DNA of 64,000 nucleotides from Methanocella_A sp963792125 (GTDB lineage: Archaea; Halobacteriota; Methanocellia; Methanocellales; Methanocellaceae). The DNA lies in contig CAWBVA010000004.1 in the NCBI GenBank assembly GCA_963792125.1, positions 1 to 64,000 on the forward strand, given 5' to 3'. Below are positions 17,656 to 27,131 of this stretch, piece after piece (position 1 is the first letter of the stretch; every line of letters begins with the position of its first letter). The notes beneath the pieces are model-generated. The model saw nothing but the letters and a program-made list of their open reading frames with translations, had not been told where the DNA came from and searched no databases. The translations under genes were made by a program, and so were the position numbers.

Positions 17656-18469
17656 TCATGTGTCCTTGCCACCCATCTTCCCCCGGTCACGCCCCTGACC
17701 TGCGAGGATCGCGGCCCGGAGGCTCGAAGACCCCGAGCGGCCGAGTGCCGAGATCGAGGCTTCTTCCGGAGTGCAGTCGATGGCAATCCTGCCGCGGTCC
17801 ATCACGACAAGGCGGCTTGCGATGCCATGCAGCCGCTCCAGCCGGTGCTCGACGATGACGATGGTCGTGCCCTGCGTCCCTGTTGATCTTCCGGAGCATA
17901 TCTACCAGGTCGAGATCGCCGCGGCCGGGTCCAGTTCGGATGTAGGCTCGTCCAGCAATAGCGCTTCCGGCATGAGTGCCAGGGAAGAAGCAATGGCGAT
18001 GCGCTGCTTCTCGCCGCCGGAAAGCTCGTCCACCGGACGGTGGCGCAGGCTTCCGGCGTCCATGACCTTCAGTGCCCTGTCGATCCGGGTATCGAATCTC
18101 GGCGGGCTGATGCCCCATGTGCTCCGGGCCGAATGCGATCTCGGCCTCGACGCAATTGGAAAAGATTTGATCGTCCGCGTTCTGGAAGGTCATCGCGATT
18201 TTGCCTGCAAGCACACCCGGAGTATGGTCCCGGGTATTCATGCCCGATACGATGACGTCGCCGGTCATGGTGCCATCGTCCTGGTAAGGGATTAGCCCGG
18301 TAAGGCACCGGCACAACGTTGACTTGCCGCCACCGCTCGACCCCGTGATGACGACGAATTCCCCGCGCCCGATACGCAGGTCGACCCCGTCGAGGACTCG
18401 CTTCGCTCCGCCGGTCCCCCGGGAATAGCTGTAAGAGAGGCTCCGGACCTCGATCAGCGCGTCATTCAT
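17656..18469 (-). CDS. ecfA1: ECF transporter ATPase 1, frameshifted
   Basis: ABC ATPase: SLSYSYSRGTGGAKRVLDGV, Walker A GSSGGGKST, Q-loop MTFQNADDQIFSNCVEAEIA. The remaining part is split over other frames: SGGEKQR-like signature, ALLLDEPTSELDP region, H-loop VEHRLERLHGIASRLVVMDR. Frame changes lie near 18110, 17990, 17880 and 17740. It overlaps the end of ecfS by a few bases, which supports operon transcription with the S component and ecfA2. Confidence 0.75.
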
Positions 18470-19009
18470 ACTTCTTTACCACGCCCGAACGGTACAGACG
18501 GGCCAGCACCAGCGATGCCAGTATTCCGCCCAGGCCTGCGGCGACCACGTGCGTAACGGGCGCAATGCCCATTTTGGCCATGATCAACTCGACTGGCACG
18601 CCCATCAGGTAATCAAGGTAATAGTTCACGACCATCTTGGTCAGGTTGCCGGCGGCGCCGATCACCAGCCCGACGACGGGGCTGTCAAGGTGTCCGCGGA
18701 ACATGAAGCTGTATACGTCAATGGACAGGCCCATGACCAGGTAGTTAAAAAACTCCAGCACGCCATTGTCCCCCATGCCGAACAGCACGGTCAGCGCACC
18801 GGAAATGACGCCGATGTACGTGCCAGACCCGGCTTCGCGCAGATACCGATGCCCAGGATGATGGGAATGACCCAGAAGAAGCCGCTCTTGCCCGGTATGT
18901 GCGTGGGTATGCGCAGATAGAGCCGTAACACGAAGACCAGGGCGGCCAGCATCGTCAGCAGAACGATCTCGTACAGAGTAAAGTAGGTCCGGGGCTTCAC
19001 GATTGTCAC
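18462..19009 (-). CDS. ECF transporter substrate-binding S component
   Basis: A membrane protein of about 182 residues with six hydrophobic segments: YEIVLLTMLAALVFVLRLYL, GFFWVIPIILGIGICAKPG, GVISGALTVLFGM, VVGLVIGAAGNLTKMVVNYY, VTHVVAAGLGGILASLVLA. One frameshift lies near 18800. Its direct coupling to the ATPase gene marks it as the S component. The substrate is not evident; the genomic setting suggests an oxyanion, metal or molybdopterin-related ligand, but S components for vitamins look similar. Confidence 0.7.
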
Positions 19010-19014
19010 CGTCG

Positions 19015-19800
19015 CTAATGCCCGGCTCGTATCCTAAGCTGGAAGTCCCCGGGCATAGTCCCGTTCACCGCGACCAGGAGGAGCAGGGTATCGTAGCTGT
19101 TGTCGGATCCGCTGGCCACGTAAAACTTCCCCGTCTGTTCGGACGTATATATTACCTGAGGGGCTCTGTCCGGCGCGGCCAGAATTTGCAGGGCATTCAG
19201 GCCGCCGCCGGGCTTGCTGAACTTCAACAGGTAGGTGCCGTTACCGAATTCGTCGCATATCGGGCCTTCCGGGTTGGCGACCCGGACATATCTGCGGTTA
19301 TCGGCCGTAGCCACGCCGCCTGCCTGCAGGCCGTCGCTTTGTGCGCCGGTCACATACAGGCCGCTGGAGCCTGACCCTTCCACGCGGTTCCTCCAGGATA
19401 TGCCCTCACCCTGAGCGGCTATGGTCGTAGGGCCCTTATACCCGTAGACGTGGAACGCCGCTGTGCCACGGAGCCACTTGAAAAGATATTCCACCTCTAT
19501 CGGCTTGCTGTCGGTAATATTTTTGCCGAGCGTGTTGCGCAGATCGACGAATGCAATCATGAAACGGTTGCTGCTGTCGGCAGCGGAACCGGGCACCACG
19601 GGTAGCTTTGACTCATAAGGCACCCAGGACTGCGGGCCGTATATGAAGTCGCCCCGGTCCAGCGTTACTTCCATGGAATAATTGCCGTCGGTTCCGCCTT
19701 TCGGGATAGTGCCGGAATACATCGAGCTTACAAGGACCAGGCCCGCGACCGCCAGAACAAGGACAGCGACAGCGGCGGCAAGCTTCATGTTAAGCTTCAT
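19015..19800 (-). CDS. Membrane-anchored extracellular protein of the ECF operon
   Basis: The 261-residue protein has an uncleaved-looking N-terminal helix (MKLNMKLAAAVAVLVLAVAG). The outside domain (MEVTLDRGDFIYGPQSWVPY, FMIAFVDLRNTLGKNITDS, VRVANPEGPICDEFGNGTYL) looks beta-rich. It sits between the TCKD-type gene (2 bases) and the S component (6 bases), so it is probably part of the same import system, perhaps as a substrate receptor. No family is recognised. Confidence 0.6.
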   Translation of the reverse strand: MKLNMKLAAAVAVLVLAVAGLVLVSSMYSGTIPKGGTDGNYSMEVTLDRGDFIYGPQSWVPYESKLPVVPGSAADSSNRFMIAFVDLRNTLGKNITDSKPIEVEYLFKWLRGTAAFHVYGYKGPTTIAAQGEGISWRNRVEGSGSSGLYVTGAQSDGLQAGGVATADNRRYVRVANPEGPICDEFGNGTYLLKFSKPGGGLNALQILAAPDRAPQVIYTSEQTGKFYVASGSDNSYDTLLLLVAVNGTMPGDFQLRIRAGH

Positions 19801-19801
19801 T

Positions 19802-20503
19802 TCAATCCCTCTTCAGCGCTACCAGGTACCCATCCCTCTCCTCGACGTACAGGACGGCCTTGCCACGCACGTAGGACGGGTTCGCCGAGCGGCCAAGGTC
19901 GATCTTGCAGCCGTTCACCGGCCGGCCGTCGATGGTCGCGACGAGATCGATGCCTGAGGCCAGCACCTCTGGCAGCGTACGGACGCAGTACTTGAGGTCA
20001 CGAGACCGGCCTTTCATCAGGAACCGGCCGTCGCTGCCCGTCGAGGCCAGGCCGATGCCGGCGATGGCACCGATGATGCCGCCGCACGTCCCACCCAGGC
20101 CTTCGTAAGCGATGCCCGCGTTGCAGGCAAGCTCTTCCGCCCGTCCCAGAGTGACCACGACCTTCTTCGCATCCATCCCGAAGGCTACCACGCCGGGGCG
20201 CACCTGTTCCGCTGTCGCTACCGCCAGTCCGGGGTCGCTGCCCTCGATGTAGTCGGCCAGCATGAGCTTTTTGACCCTGCGGAAAATGCGGCTGACGTCT
20301 GCCGCCCCGCAGCCGTCCAGGTGGATGACTGCTGCGCTGTTGTGAGAAGTGTAGGGAATGTCCGGGTGCACGAGGAGCTGGTGCCTGGTCACGCCGTACA
20401 GGTCGTAAGTTTTACCCAGGTCGGCGGCGATGCTGCGTGCGAGTCGTCCGGTGCCGCGGGACTCCAGGTTATCCGTGTCGTCGATGCCAATGAAAATATT
20501 CAT
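19802..20503 (-). CDS. TiaS-related GIDDTD-domain protein
   Basis: The N-terminus MNIFIGIDDTDNLESRGTGR is the signature of the TCKD catalytic domain of TiaS, the enzyme that attaches agmatine to tRNA-Ile C34. This 233-residue protein lacks the long OB-fold and zinc-ribbon part of TiaS, so it is a short relative with another substrate or none. Other conserved-looking parts are TRHQLLVHPDIPYTSHNSA, the GLGGTCGGIIGAIAGIGLAS loop and KYCVRTLPEVL. It is encoded in the ECF transporter operon, which suggests a role in the metabolism of the imported compound. Confidence 0.7.
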   Translation of the reverse strand: MNIFIGIDDTDNLESRGTGRLARSIAADLGKTYDLYGVTRHQLLVHPDIPYTSHNSAAVIHLDGCGAADVSRIFRRVKKLMLADYIEGSDPGLAVATAEQVRPGVVAFGMDAKKVVVTLGRAEELACNAGIAYEGLGGTCGGIIGAIAGIGLASTGSDGRFLMKGRSRDLKYCVRTLPEVLASGIDLVATIDGRPVNGCKIDLGRSANPSYVRGKAVLYVEERDGYLVALKRD

Positions 20504-20539
20504 ACGTCCACCGCATATATCATTTTATAAATCGCCCGT

Positions 20540-21093
20540 TTACGATACTGTTACCGTATCAATGTCCCCGACCTGGTTCTTGCCGCCGCCTGCGGGCGAG
20601 ATAAGCTGTAAGGTCTTATTGGTGTTTGTAACAGGCATGCCATTCTTATTTGTCCCTGACCAGTTATAAGCGATGATATTGTCAGGATATTTTGAATTTA
20701 AATCGGCGAGCGTCACTGTATTGCTGAAGCTGTTCGACGGGTCGGTGCAGGCGAACGTGACATTGACTGCGCTGCTCTGCAGGCCGGCTTTGTTCAGCAG
20801 ATCAGGACCAGTGGGCCTGTACCGCTGTAAGACGAGTCGCCCGCGTTATTCTGCCACAGGGCAAAATGCTGCGTGTAACCGTCCAGGTCACTTACCGCGA
20901 GACTGAGCGGAGTATTAACCATTCCCGTGATCGATAGTGCCGCCGGGCCCGCTGATGGGGAGGGCAAAGGCGTTGCGGATGGTGCCGCGGTGGGCGTCGC
21001 AGTCGGCGTCGGCGAGGCGCAGCCGCTGATCGCCAGGGCCGTGAACAGTACGGCCAATATCACAAATATCGTAGGTGCTTTTAAAGATCTCAT
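20540..21093 (-). CDS. Lipoprotein with sulfite-oxidase-type molybdopterin-binding fold, frameshifted
   Basis: A lipoprotein signal (MRSLKAPTIFVILAVLFTAL, ISGCAS) and a Thr-Pro-Ala spacer precede a domain reading LSITGMVNTPLSLAVSDLDG, then after a frameshift near 20805 LLNKAGLQSSAVNVTFACTD and AGGGKNQVGDIDTVTVS. This arrangement resembles the oxidoreductase molybdopterin-binding domain (YedY/sulfite oxidase type), though shortened. It lies 36 bases upstream of the TiaS-like gene and can be the first gene of the ECF operon. Whether it binds molybdopterin is unknown; a ligand-capturing receptor is possible. Confidence 0.55.
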
Positions 21094-21182
21094 AGCCACA
21101 AACCTCGATTGCTATTGCTATACATTATCAAATGCTAACATTGTAAGCTATTTTAATGATATTTAAATGTAATGTAACAGGT

Positions 21183-22408
21183 TTACGTTACTATCGGACA
21201 CAATGCCGAGAAGATGCCCGATAGTGATTCCCTGTAAGCCTGAAAGCATATTGTGTTTCTGTGCTCGAGCGTACGGCGCATATACCGCCAGTTCGTCTGC
21301 CCTTTATGTCGACCGATTATCAGCCAGTATACGAAATAAAAAACAATGCCTGCGACAAGCCCGATGGTCGGGTCGACGAGCAGTGTCACCAGGCCCATGG
21401 CGCCTGTGATTATTATGTGGTCAGTCTTAGCCGCATTCCGCAACAGCTCTATGCCTGCGAAGAATAGTAGCGTGCCCAGGATGCCGAACGGGATGAGGAT
21501 GAGCATTGCTGACGTGGCCACGAAAGAGAGAGCGACGAAGAGCGTCCCGATCATGATGTTTGACCCGCCCGTCCGGGCGCCGAACCGGTAGTGTGCCGCC
21601 ATGCCGCCTGCCCCGTGGCACATGGGAAAGCCGCCCAGCGGCGTGGCGATCAAGTTCGTGGCACCGATAGTCAGGGATAATTTTTTATTGGATATCTTCT
21701 CCTTGAACAGGTCCGAGGCCAGGAGGCTTGTCGCGAGGACGGCGTTGGTCAGCGTCAGCGGTACCTGTGCAATGCCCGCCTTGTACGCCCCGCTGATCAG
21801 CTCGCTGATGCCAGGCAGGTAAAAGTCCAGAGGTATGCCGGGCTGGATGGGTGGCATGCCGGACCGGTAGATGCCGTAGCCGAGGCCGAGGCCCAGGATG
21901 GCGAGCGCGCCAAGGAAGCCGATCTTGCCTTTCATACGGTCTGCGAGCAATATGACCAGGTATACGGCTACCGCGAGGAAACCGATCCGCCAGTGGCCGG
22001 TAATATACTCTCCGCCTTTGACCAGCAGCAGGAGCGCCAGCCCGAGCTGGACGCCCCGGACCAGGCTGACCGGGAAGTACTTCTCCACGTATTTGATCAG
22101 GCCCGTCAGCCCCAGCAGCAGGAAGAACAGCCCGACGAACAGGCCCGCGCCGATGATCTCGCCGTGGGTTAGCCCGATGCCTGAGACGCTGATGGCACCC
22201 ACCACCTTTAGCGGCTAGCGGCGACCGGCAGCTTGTAGATCAGGCCTGAGAGAATGTAGAAAAGGCCGAACGCCAGCAATATCGGGCCAAGCTCCATATG
22301 TGTGGTTATCACGGCCGCGAGGACAAACGGGACGATCGTCCCCAGGTCTGCCAGCGACCCGGCGAACTCCGGCAGCGTGAACTTCGGCGCAGGCATATCA
22401 ATCATCAT
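21183..22408 (-). CDS. MOT1-type molybdate transporter, one frameshift
   Basis: About ten membrane helices and the MOT1 signature GGFPMCHGAGGMAAHYRFGARTGG identify a SulP-related molybdate transporter of the MOT1 family. The N-terminus (PKFTLPEFAGSLADLGTIVP) also matches the family start. One frameshift lies near 22205. The protein takes up molybdate across the cytoplasmic membrane. It stands alone between the ECF operon and moeA2 and adds a second or third oxyanion importer to the island. Confidence 0.82.
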
Positions 22409-22604
22409 ACGCCCCGGAAATAGATAAACACTTGGTCTGATAGTAATCGCAGACGATAGCGTCCGGTCACTTCATTCCGGAGATGCGGGCATCCGCAATT
22501 ATGAGATCATCGATGATGAGGCCGGGTTCTGGGTAATGGCTAAAAAAGGCTCCTGAATAGCATTGTTTTTCCATGCCATGTTCCAGCCGGTCATTAATTA
22601 TGAC

Positions 22605-23063
22605 ATGAATGAAACGATCGCCAACGACACGATCCCCGGCCCGGGTGCCGTAAAAGCCTCTGCCGCCCGAAATGACACCGCCACCGCAAACGCCACCAGG
22701 CAAAATGCCTCTTCGAAGAACGTCACGAGCAAGCCTGCTGCGGCTCCTTCCCCTGCCATCAAGCCGGGCCAGGTCTTCTACCACCAGCAGAACAAGCCGT
22801 TCTCCACCGCTTTAACTTCCCCCTCCGGGCCGTTCAAGGCGACGCCGGAAAAGATACAGAACACGTCGGGCTTCGACCGGTTCCTCCGGAACACCGTCGG
22901 CCGGAGCACCATGGACAAAGCCTTTAACGGCACCACATCCTCGCCCACTTACATTTCCCCGGGCGAAGCTCTGGCCGAACAGATACCTTATGACTTCATC
23001 CAGGGCGCCAGAGGCATGACGATGCCGGGCACACACCTGAACTACAGGGCATGGCCCCTGTAG
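22605..23063 (+). CDS. Hypothetical Asn/Thr-rich protein
   Basis: A 152-residue frame with an N-terminal low-complexity half (NDTIPGPGAVKASAARNDTA, ANATRQNASSKNVTS) followed by a more ordered part (PGQVFYHQQNKPFSTALTSP, SGFDRFLRNTVGRSTMDKAF, PGEALAEQIPYDFIQGARGM). Many N-glycosylation sequons suggest a surface location, yet I see no signal peptide; an upstream start at 22578 does not add one. It may be frameshifted at its N-terminus. It is convergent with moeA2. Family not recognised. Confidence 0.45.
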   Translation: MNETIANDTIPGPGAVKASAARNDTATANATRQNASSKNVTSKPAAAPSPAIKPGQVFYHQQNKPFSTALTSPSGPFKATPEKIQNTSGFDRFLRNTVGRSTMDKAFNGTTSSPTYISPGEALAEQIPYDFIQGARGMTMPGTHLNYRAWPL

Positions 23064-23078
23064 TCGTCTTCGTATTCG

Positions 23079-24274
23079 CTATTCGAGGTATATGATATCG
23101 ACTTTACTGCCGGCCCTGAGGCTCCCGTCATTCTCCGGGACGAACACGTAGGCGAAATCCCCTTCGCAGGGCGTCGGTCCCACCGTACTGACGGGGATCG
23201 CCCGGCTGTCGTGCACCCGGACCTTCACGATCGAGCGGCTTGCCCGCGGGCCCGGGCCTTCCCCGGACAGGACGGCCGTACTGCTGACGTATCGGGAGGG
23301 CGGGTACCGGCCAAGCTTCCGCACTGCCCGGTCGACGAATAGCATGGCGCTTACCGCACAGGCATCGGGGAAGCCCGGCAAAAAGACGATAGGGGTCCTT
23401 CTGCCGCCTTCTTCCACGTACCCCATGCCCACCGGCCGGCCCGGCCGGATGCCGACGCCGTGGACCACCACTTTACCCATCGACGCCACGATCTGCGGCA
23501 TGAGGTCCCGCACGCCTACAGAAGTACCGCCGGTAGTCACTATGAGATCGTCAACCCAGGCCCGTCCTGACGGCTTCTGTCAGCTTTTCGACGTCGTCGG
23601 GCACGATGTCCCAGACCGATGGCTTACCCCCGTACCTCCTGACCAGGAGCTGGCACATCAGGCCGTTGCTCTCGTTGATCGTCCCCGGGCCTGCCTTATG
23701 TCCCCGCCCGACCAGCTCGTGGCCGGTAGGGATTATGAGTACCCGGGGCTTCTCGTAGACTTCGACGCGCGTCATGCCCAGCGTGGCCAGCAGTGCGATG
23801 TTCGTCGGCTTGAGCTGGAGACCTGCCCGAAAGACAGGATCGCCCTGCCGGACGATCCTGCCCCGGGACGTAAAATTATCACCCGGCCGGCCTCGATCGC
23901 TACACGTACGCCGTCCGGTTCTTCCGTCGTGTCTTCGACAGGGACTACCGCGTCGGCGCCAGGTGGTAGTTCGCTGCCTGTGTGTACCCACAGGCACTGT
24001 CCCGGCCCGACCTTGCCGTCACTGCAAAGCAGGAGCAGGGCTCCGCCGCCCTTCGTGTCTTCCGCTCGTACGGCGTAACCGTCCATGTAGCAGCGGTCGT
24101 AGTGGGGGTAGTCCACGGGCGAGACGACATCCGCCGACAGTATCCGATTGTCTGCGTAGTCCATTTCGCTTTATAGGACCGGGAGACCGGCAGGACGTGG
24201 GTGAGAAAAGCTTCAAGTGCGTCCTCGACACTCGCAAGCTTGTCTTTTTCGGTTTTCAGCGGCATAGTGCTCAT
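23079..24274 (-). CDS. moeA: Second MoeA homolog, frameshifted
   Basis: A second molybdopterin molybdenumtransferase. N-terminus MSTMPLKTEKDKLASVEDAL, then DYADNRILSADVVSPVDYPH and YDRCYMDGYAVRAEDT, the HTGSELPPGADAVVPVEDTT loop, VLIIPTGHELV, and the VTTGGTSVGVRDL motif of the MoCF domain. RPGRPVGMG and a C-terminal beta domain close it. Frameshifts lie near 24165, 23850 and 23555. Archaea often hold two MoeA proteins, thought to differ in metal preference (Mo against W); the sequence cannot tell which. It lies downstream of the FdhB-like gene in the same direction. Confidence 0.82.
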
Positions 24275-24390
24275 ACCTTTAATAATCAGCGCCGGGACGG
24301 TTTTTCTTTTTCCGTCCGCATAGGATATTATGAATAACGATGTAAAAAAGATGGTGGGACAACCCACCATCATTACCCGGTATCCCGGAA

Positions 24391-24686
24391 TCAGTTCGTA
24401 TATGGTGCTTTCCCCAGCTTCGGCTCGAAGAAGTTGTCCCCCTCCGTGCGTATCGCGTGTGAGTAAAGCGCCAGCGGTATTTCCATCGGGCAACATTCTT
24501 CGCACTGTCCGCAGTTGATGCAGGAGTCCGAGATATGCGCCAGACGGCGCAGGTGACATCTGATCGACCGGCAGGGTGCCCGGGCGGACCATGAGGGAGG
24601 GCTTTTTCAGCCGGTCTGCGGCGGGAAGCAGACGGGGCACTTATCAATGCATGCGTAGCGATAGATTGAATGATCGCATTGCAGCA
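24391..24686 (-). CDS. FdhB-like iron-sulfur protein or remnant
   Basis: Read over one frameshift near 24555, the sequence gives ACIDKCPVCFP, then RLKKPSLMVRPGTLPVDQM, then CHLRRLAHISDSCINCGQCE and ECCPMEIPLALYSHAIRTEG. The CINCGQCEECCP motif and the RPGTLPVDQ...HLRRLAHISD setting match the C-terminal iron-sulfur part of formate dehydrogenase beta subunits. About 98 residues are present against nearly 400 for FdhB, so the flavin and F420 part is missing. An AT-rich box identical to one near fmdB lies about 60 bases upstream, suggesting a live promoter. It may be a remnant or a dedicated ferredoxin. The TTG start is uncertain. Confidence 0.5.
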
Positions 24687-24740
24687 AAGCGAATTTTTCT
24701 TAATTACAGCGGCAGTCTACCGGTGTACGACCGATTATGT

Positions 24741-24760
24741 TTAATCATATTGTTAACCAC
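24741..24760 (-). promoter_or_regulatory. Box shared with fmdB and fdhD promoters
   Basis: TTAATCATATTGTTAACCAC contains the inverse of the 14-mer at 14600-14613 and of the 13-mer at 11842-11854. The surrounding gap 24687-24962 is AT-rich and has no gene; further TGTTAAAT and GTTTAATA boxes follow to 24785. Confidence 0.55.
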
Positions 24761-24962
24761 ATGTTGCATGTTAAATAAGTTTAATATACTGAATCTGCAA
24801 TATACAATTTTGGGCCTATTAAAATCATTGATTGCATAGCTTCTCGACAGCTAAGCAATTCACCTGCGTTATTAACCTGCAATAGGCCCGTTAATTTATA
24901 ACAGCGTCGACTGGTTTTAACAATGTCCGGAACGGTTCTGGCGCAGTAGTGTAGCATTTACA

Positions 24963-26294
24963 TTACGTCGATCGCCTGGTCCCGCTCAGAATGGCAACCC
25001 CATCCCCTTGATGTAAAACTCTAATGTTCCCCAGACGACCGGTTTCCATGGCCGCCCGGAGCTGGTCTGTGGAAAACCCCTGCCGGCCCCGCCTCGAATA
25101 TCTGTCCAGCACGATAAGGGGCGACCAATCGTCACAGCCCATATCAGAAACATAGTTCCTCAGGACGAGCATTCCGCCACGGCTTAACAGACCGCGGGCG
25201 CTGGATACGAGGGCACATAGATCGTCATACGAGGCAGTGACATTTGAAATGAGCACGACGTCGTATTTTCTGTCAGGATTAAGATCATGGAAATCGCCCG
25301 GCAGGACACTAACGCGATCGGCGGCACCATATCTGATTATGTGATCCCTGGCAATGTCTGTGACTGCCGGAAGGTCCAGTACCCACGCCTTCAGCCCCGG
25401 GTACTTCTCTGTAAAGAAGATGCTGTAAAGGCCATGTCCCCCGCCGATGTCCAGCATCTTCTTCCTGCCGGACAGGTCCACCTTTTCGACCGCATCCTGC
25501 ACGTATCCCAGCATGGCGAATGCGCCGATGTTTTTCAATAGCTCCGGGGTCCAGTAATCCTTCGTAATGGTCTCTCCTTGCGGCCCCTCGTCTACGTAGT
25601 TACGCAGGGCATCGTACGTTTCCAGGTCCTTGAAAATCTCATCGCCGATACAGGACGGGCTGTCGCTACTCAGGTATAGCCTGGAAACGGCCGTATTTAT
25701 GTAACAGGGCTTATCATCCGTTCCAATCATTTCCACATAGCCGAAGCGTGCCAGGACGTTGAGAAGGTAGCGGATGAAACGGGCATCAACGCCCATACTG
25801 ACCGCAAGGTCTTCGGGCGCGGCCGGCCGGCACAAGCTCGAAAAAATGCCAATCTCTACGGAGAGCCTGAGCACGTCGTAGAGCTTCCTGTAGTTGATGA
25901 GCGTTTTAAGGTTGTCCGGGCTCACGGGCCCGGACACCCGCCGCAGGCCGGCCAGTGCGTCTCCGAAGTCGGGCTTGAGCCGCAAGGCTTCCGTATATTC
26001 CCGGACAGCCTCCTCCGTCCTGCCTGCGGACTCGAGGAACCTGCCCATCCTGTTGTGGTAGTAGGGCCACCCGGGCCTCAGCCGCATGGCCTCCTTCAGC
26101 TCCCGCACCGCGGCATCGGCCATGCCTTTTTTGTCATAAGCTTCACACAGCCCGAAATGGGAGCAGGGGTCCGACTCATCGAGAGCGATGGCCGCTTTAT
26201 ATTCTTCGATGGCCTCGTCCAGCCTGCCCTCGTCCATAAGCGTATCCGCGTGCTGCTTTGTTGTCTCCTGCCGTTTCACTTTACGTCGCGCCAA
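24963..26294 (-). CDS. TPR domain fused to O-methyltransferase
   Basis: Residues 1-110 contain three TPR units (LDEAIEEYKAAIALDESDPC, DAAVRELKEAMRLRPGWPYY, TEEAVREYTEALRLKPDFGD). Residues 125-443 are a plant-type O-methyltransferase: a winged-helix dimerisation part (LRLSVEIGIFSSLCRPAAPE), then the AdoMet-binding loop MLDIGGGHGLYS, and YDVVLISNVTASYD. The substrate is not known; such enzymes methylate hydroxyl groups of aromatic or tetrapyrrole-like compounds. The fusion is uncommon. It is followed, with a 160-base gap, by the mod operon upstream on the map, and is not obviously part of it. Confidence 0.8.
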   Translation of the reverse strand: MARRKVKRQETTKQHADTLMDEGRLDEAIEEYKAAIALDESDPCSHFGLCEAYDKKGMADAAVRELKEAMRLRPGWPYYHNRMGRFLESAGRTEEAVREYTEALRLKPDFGDALAGLRRVSGPVSPDNLKTLINYRKLYDVLRLSVEIGIFSSLCRPAAPEDLAVSMGVDARFIRYLLNVLARFGYVEMIGTDDKPCYINTAVSRLYLSSDSPSCIGDEIFKDLETYDALRNYVDEGPQGETITKDYWTPELLKNIGAFAMLGYVQDAVEKVDLSGRKKMLDIGGGHGLYSIFFTEKYPGLKAWVLDLPAVTDIARDHIIRYGAADRVSVLPGDFHDLNPDRKYDVVLISNVTASYDDLCALVSSARGLLSRGGMLVLRNYVSDMGCDDWSPLIVLDRYSRRGRQGFSTDQLRAAMETGRLGNIRVLHQGDGVAILSGTRRST

Positions 26295-26456
26295 TGCCTG
26301 TCACATCCCATAAAGAGCCGGGCCGGGACAACGACCCGGACAGACTGTACGAGCGATATCGCCAAAGCAAATGATAATCAATACAGGTTACATTTCGTTT
26401 GCAATCTAACTAATAAATGTTGCTTACATATAAAAATTATAGGTTTTTAACGGCGC

Positions 26457-27131
26457 TCACTCAAGTATAATATCTGGTTTGCCTGACGCACGTATAATGC
26501 CGCGGTCCATGACGCAGATAATATCCGCAAGCGCCCGAGCATCATCAGGGTCATGTGTAACGATGATCGCGGGCACTCCGGCACTGCGTATGCGGACCTT
26601 TAGCACCCTCCGCATGGCAACCTGCGTTTCGATATCCAGTGCACTCAACGGCTCATCCAGCATTAGAAGCGAAGGCTCGGTAATGAGACCCCTGGCCAGC
26701 GCCACCTTCTGCTTCTGGCCTCCCGAGAGCTTCACGGCCCGTTCATCCCTGAGTTCCCACAGGCCAAAAGACTTCAGCTCGGACCTGACACGGGCTTTAA
26801 CATCTGCAGGAGATATTTTCTTCATACGGAGGCCGAAAGCCACATTGTCGAAAACGGTCATGTGCGGGAACAAAGCGTAGTTCTGGAATACGTAACCTGT
26901 ATTCCTGGATTCGGGCGGCAAATCCACACCAGCATTGTCGTCGAACATCACACCCGATGGCGTCTCGATAAAACCCTCGTCCGGCCTCATTAGCCCGGAT
27001 ATCAGGTTAAGCACTGTGGTCTTGCCGGACCCGTTATTGCCCATGAGCACCAGCGTCTCGTTATCGGCTGCGGTGATGTCCACGTCAAGGACGTAGTCTC
27101 GCAGCGCCTTCCGGACATTAATCCTGAGCAA
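26457..27131 (-). CDS. modC: Molybdate ABC transporter ATPase
   Basis: The 224-residue ATPase has Walker A GNNGSGKT, Q-loop YVFQNYALFPHMTVFDNVAF, signature LSGGQKQKVALARGL, Walker B LLMLDEPLSALD and H-loop IVTHDPDDA. The family's C-terminal regulatory (TOBE/MOP) domain is absent, so oxyanion feedback would have to act elsewhere. It overlaps the permease gene by 14 bases. With ModA and ModB it drives molybdate or tungstate import. Confidence 0.88.
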   Translation of the reverse strand: MLRINVRKALRDYVLDVDITAADNETLVLMGNNGSGKTTVLNLISGLMRPDEGFIETPSGVMFDDNAGVDLPPESRNTGYVFQNYALFPHMTVFDNVAFGLRMKKISPADVKARVRSELKSFGLWELRDERAVKLSGGQKQKVALARGLITEPSLLMLDEPLSALDIETQVAMRRVLKVRIRSAGVPAIIVTHDPDDARALADIICVMDRGIIRASGKPDIILE

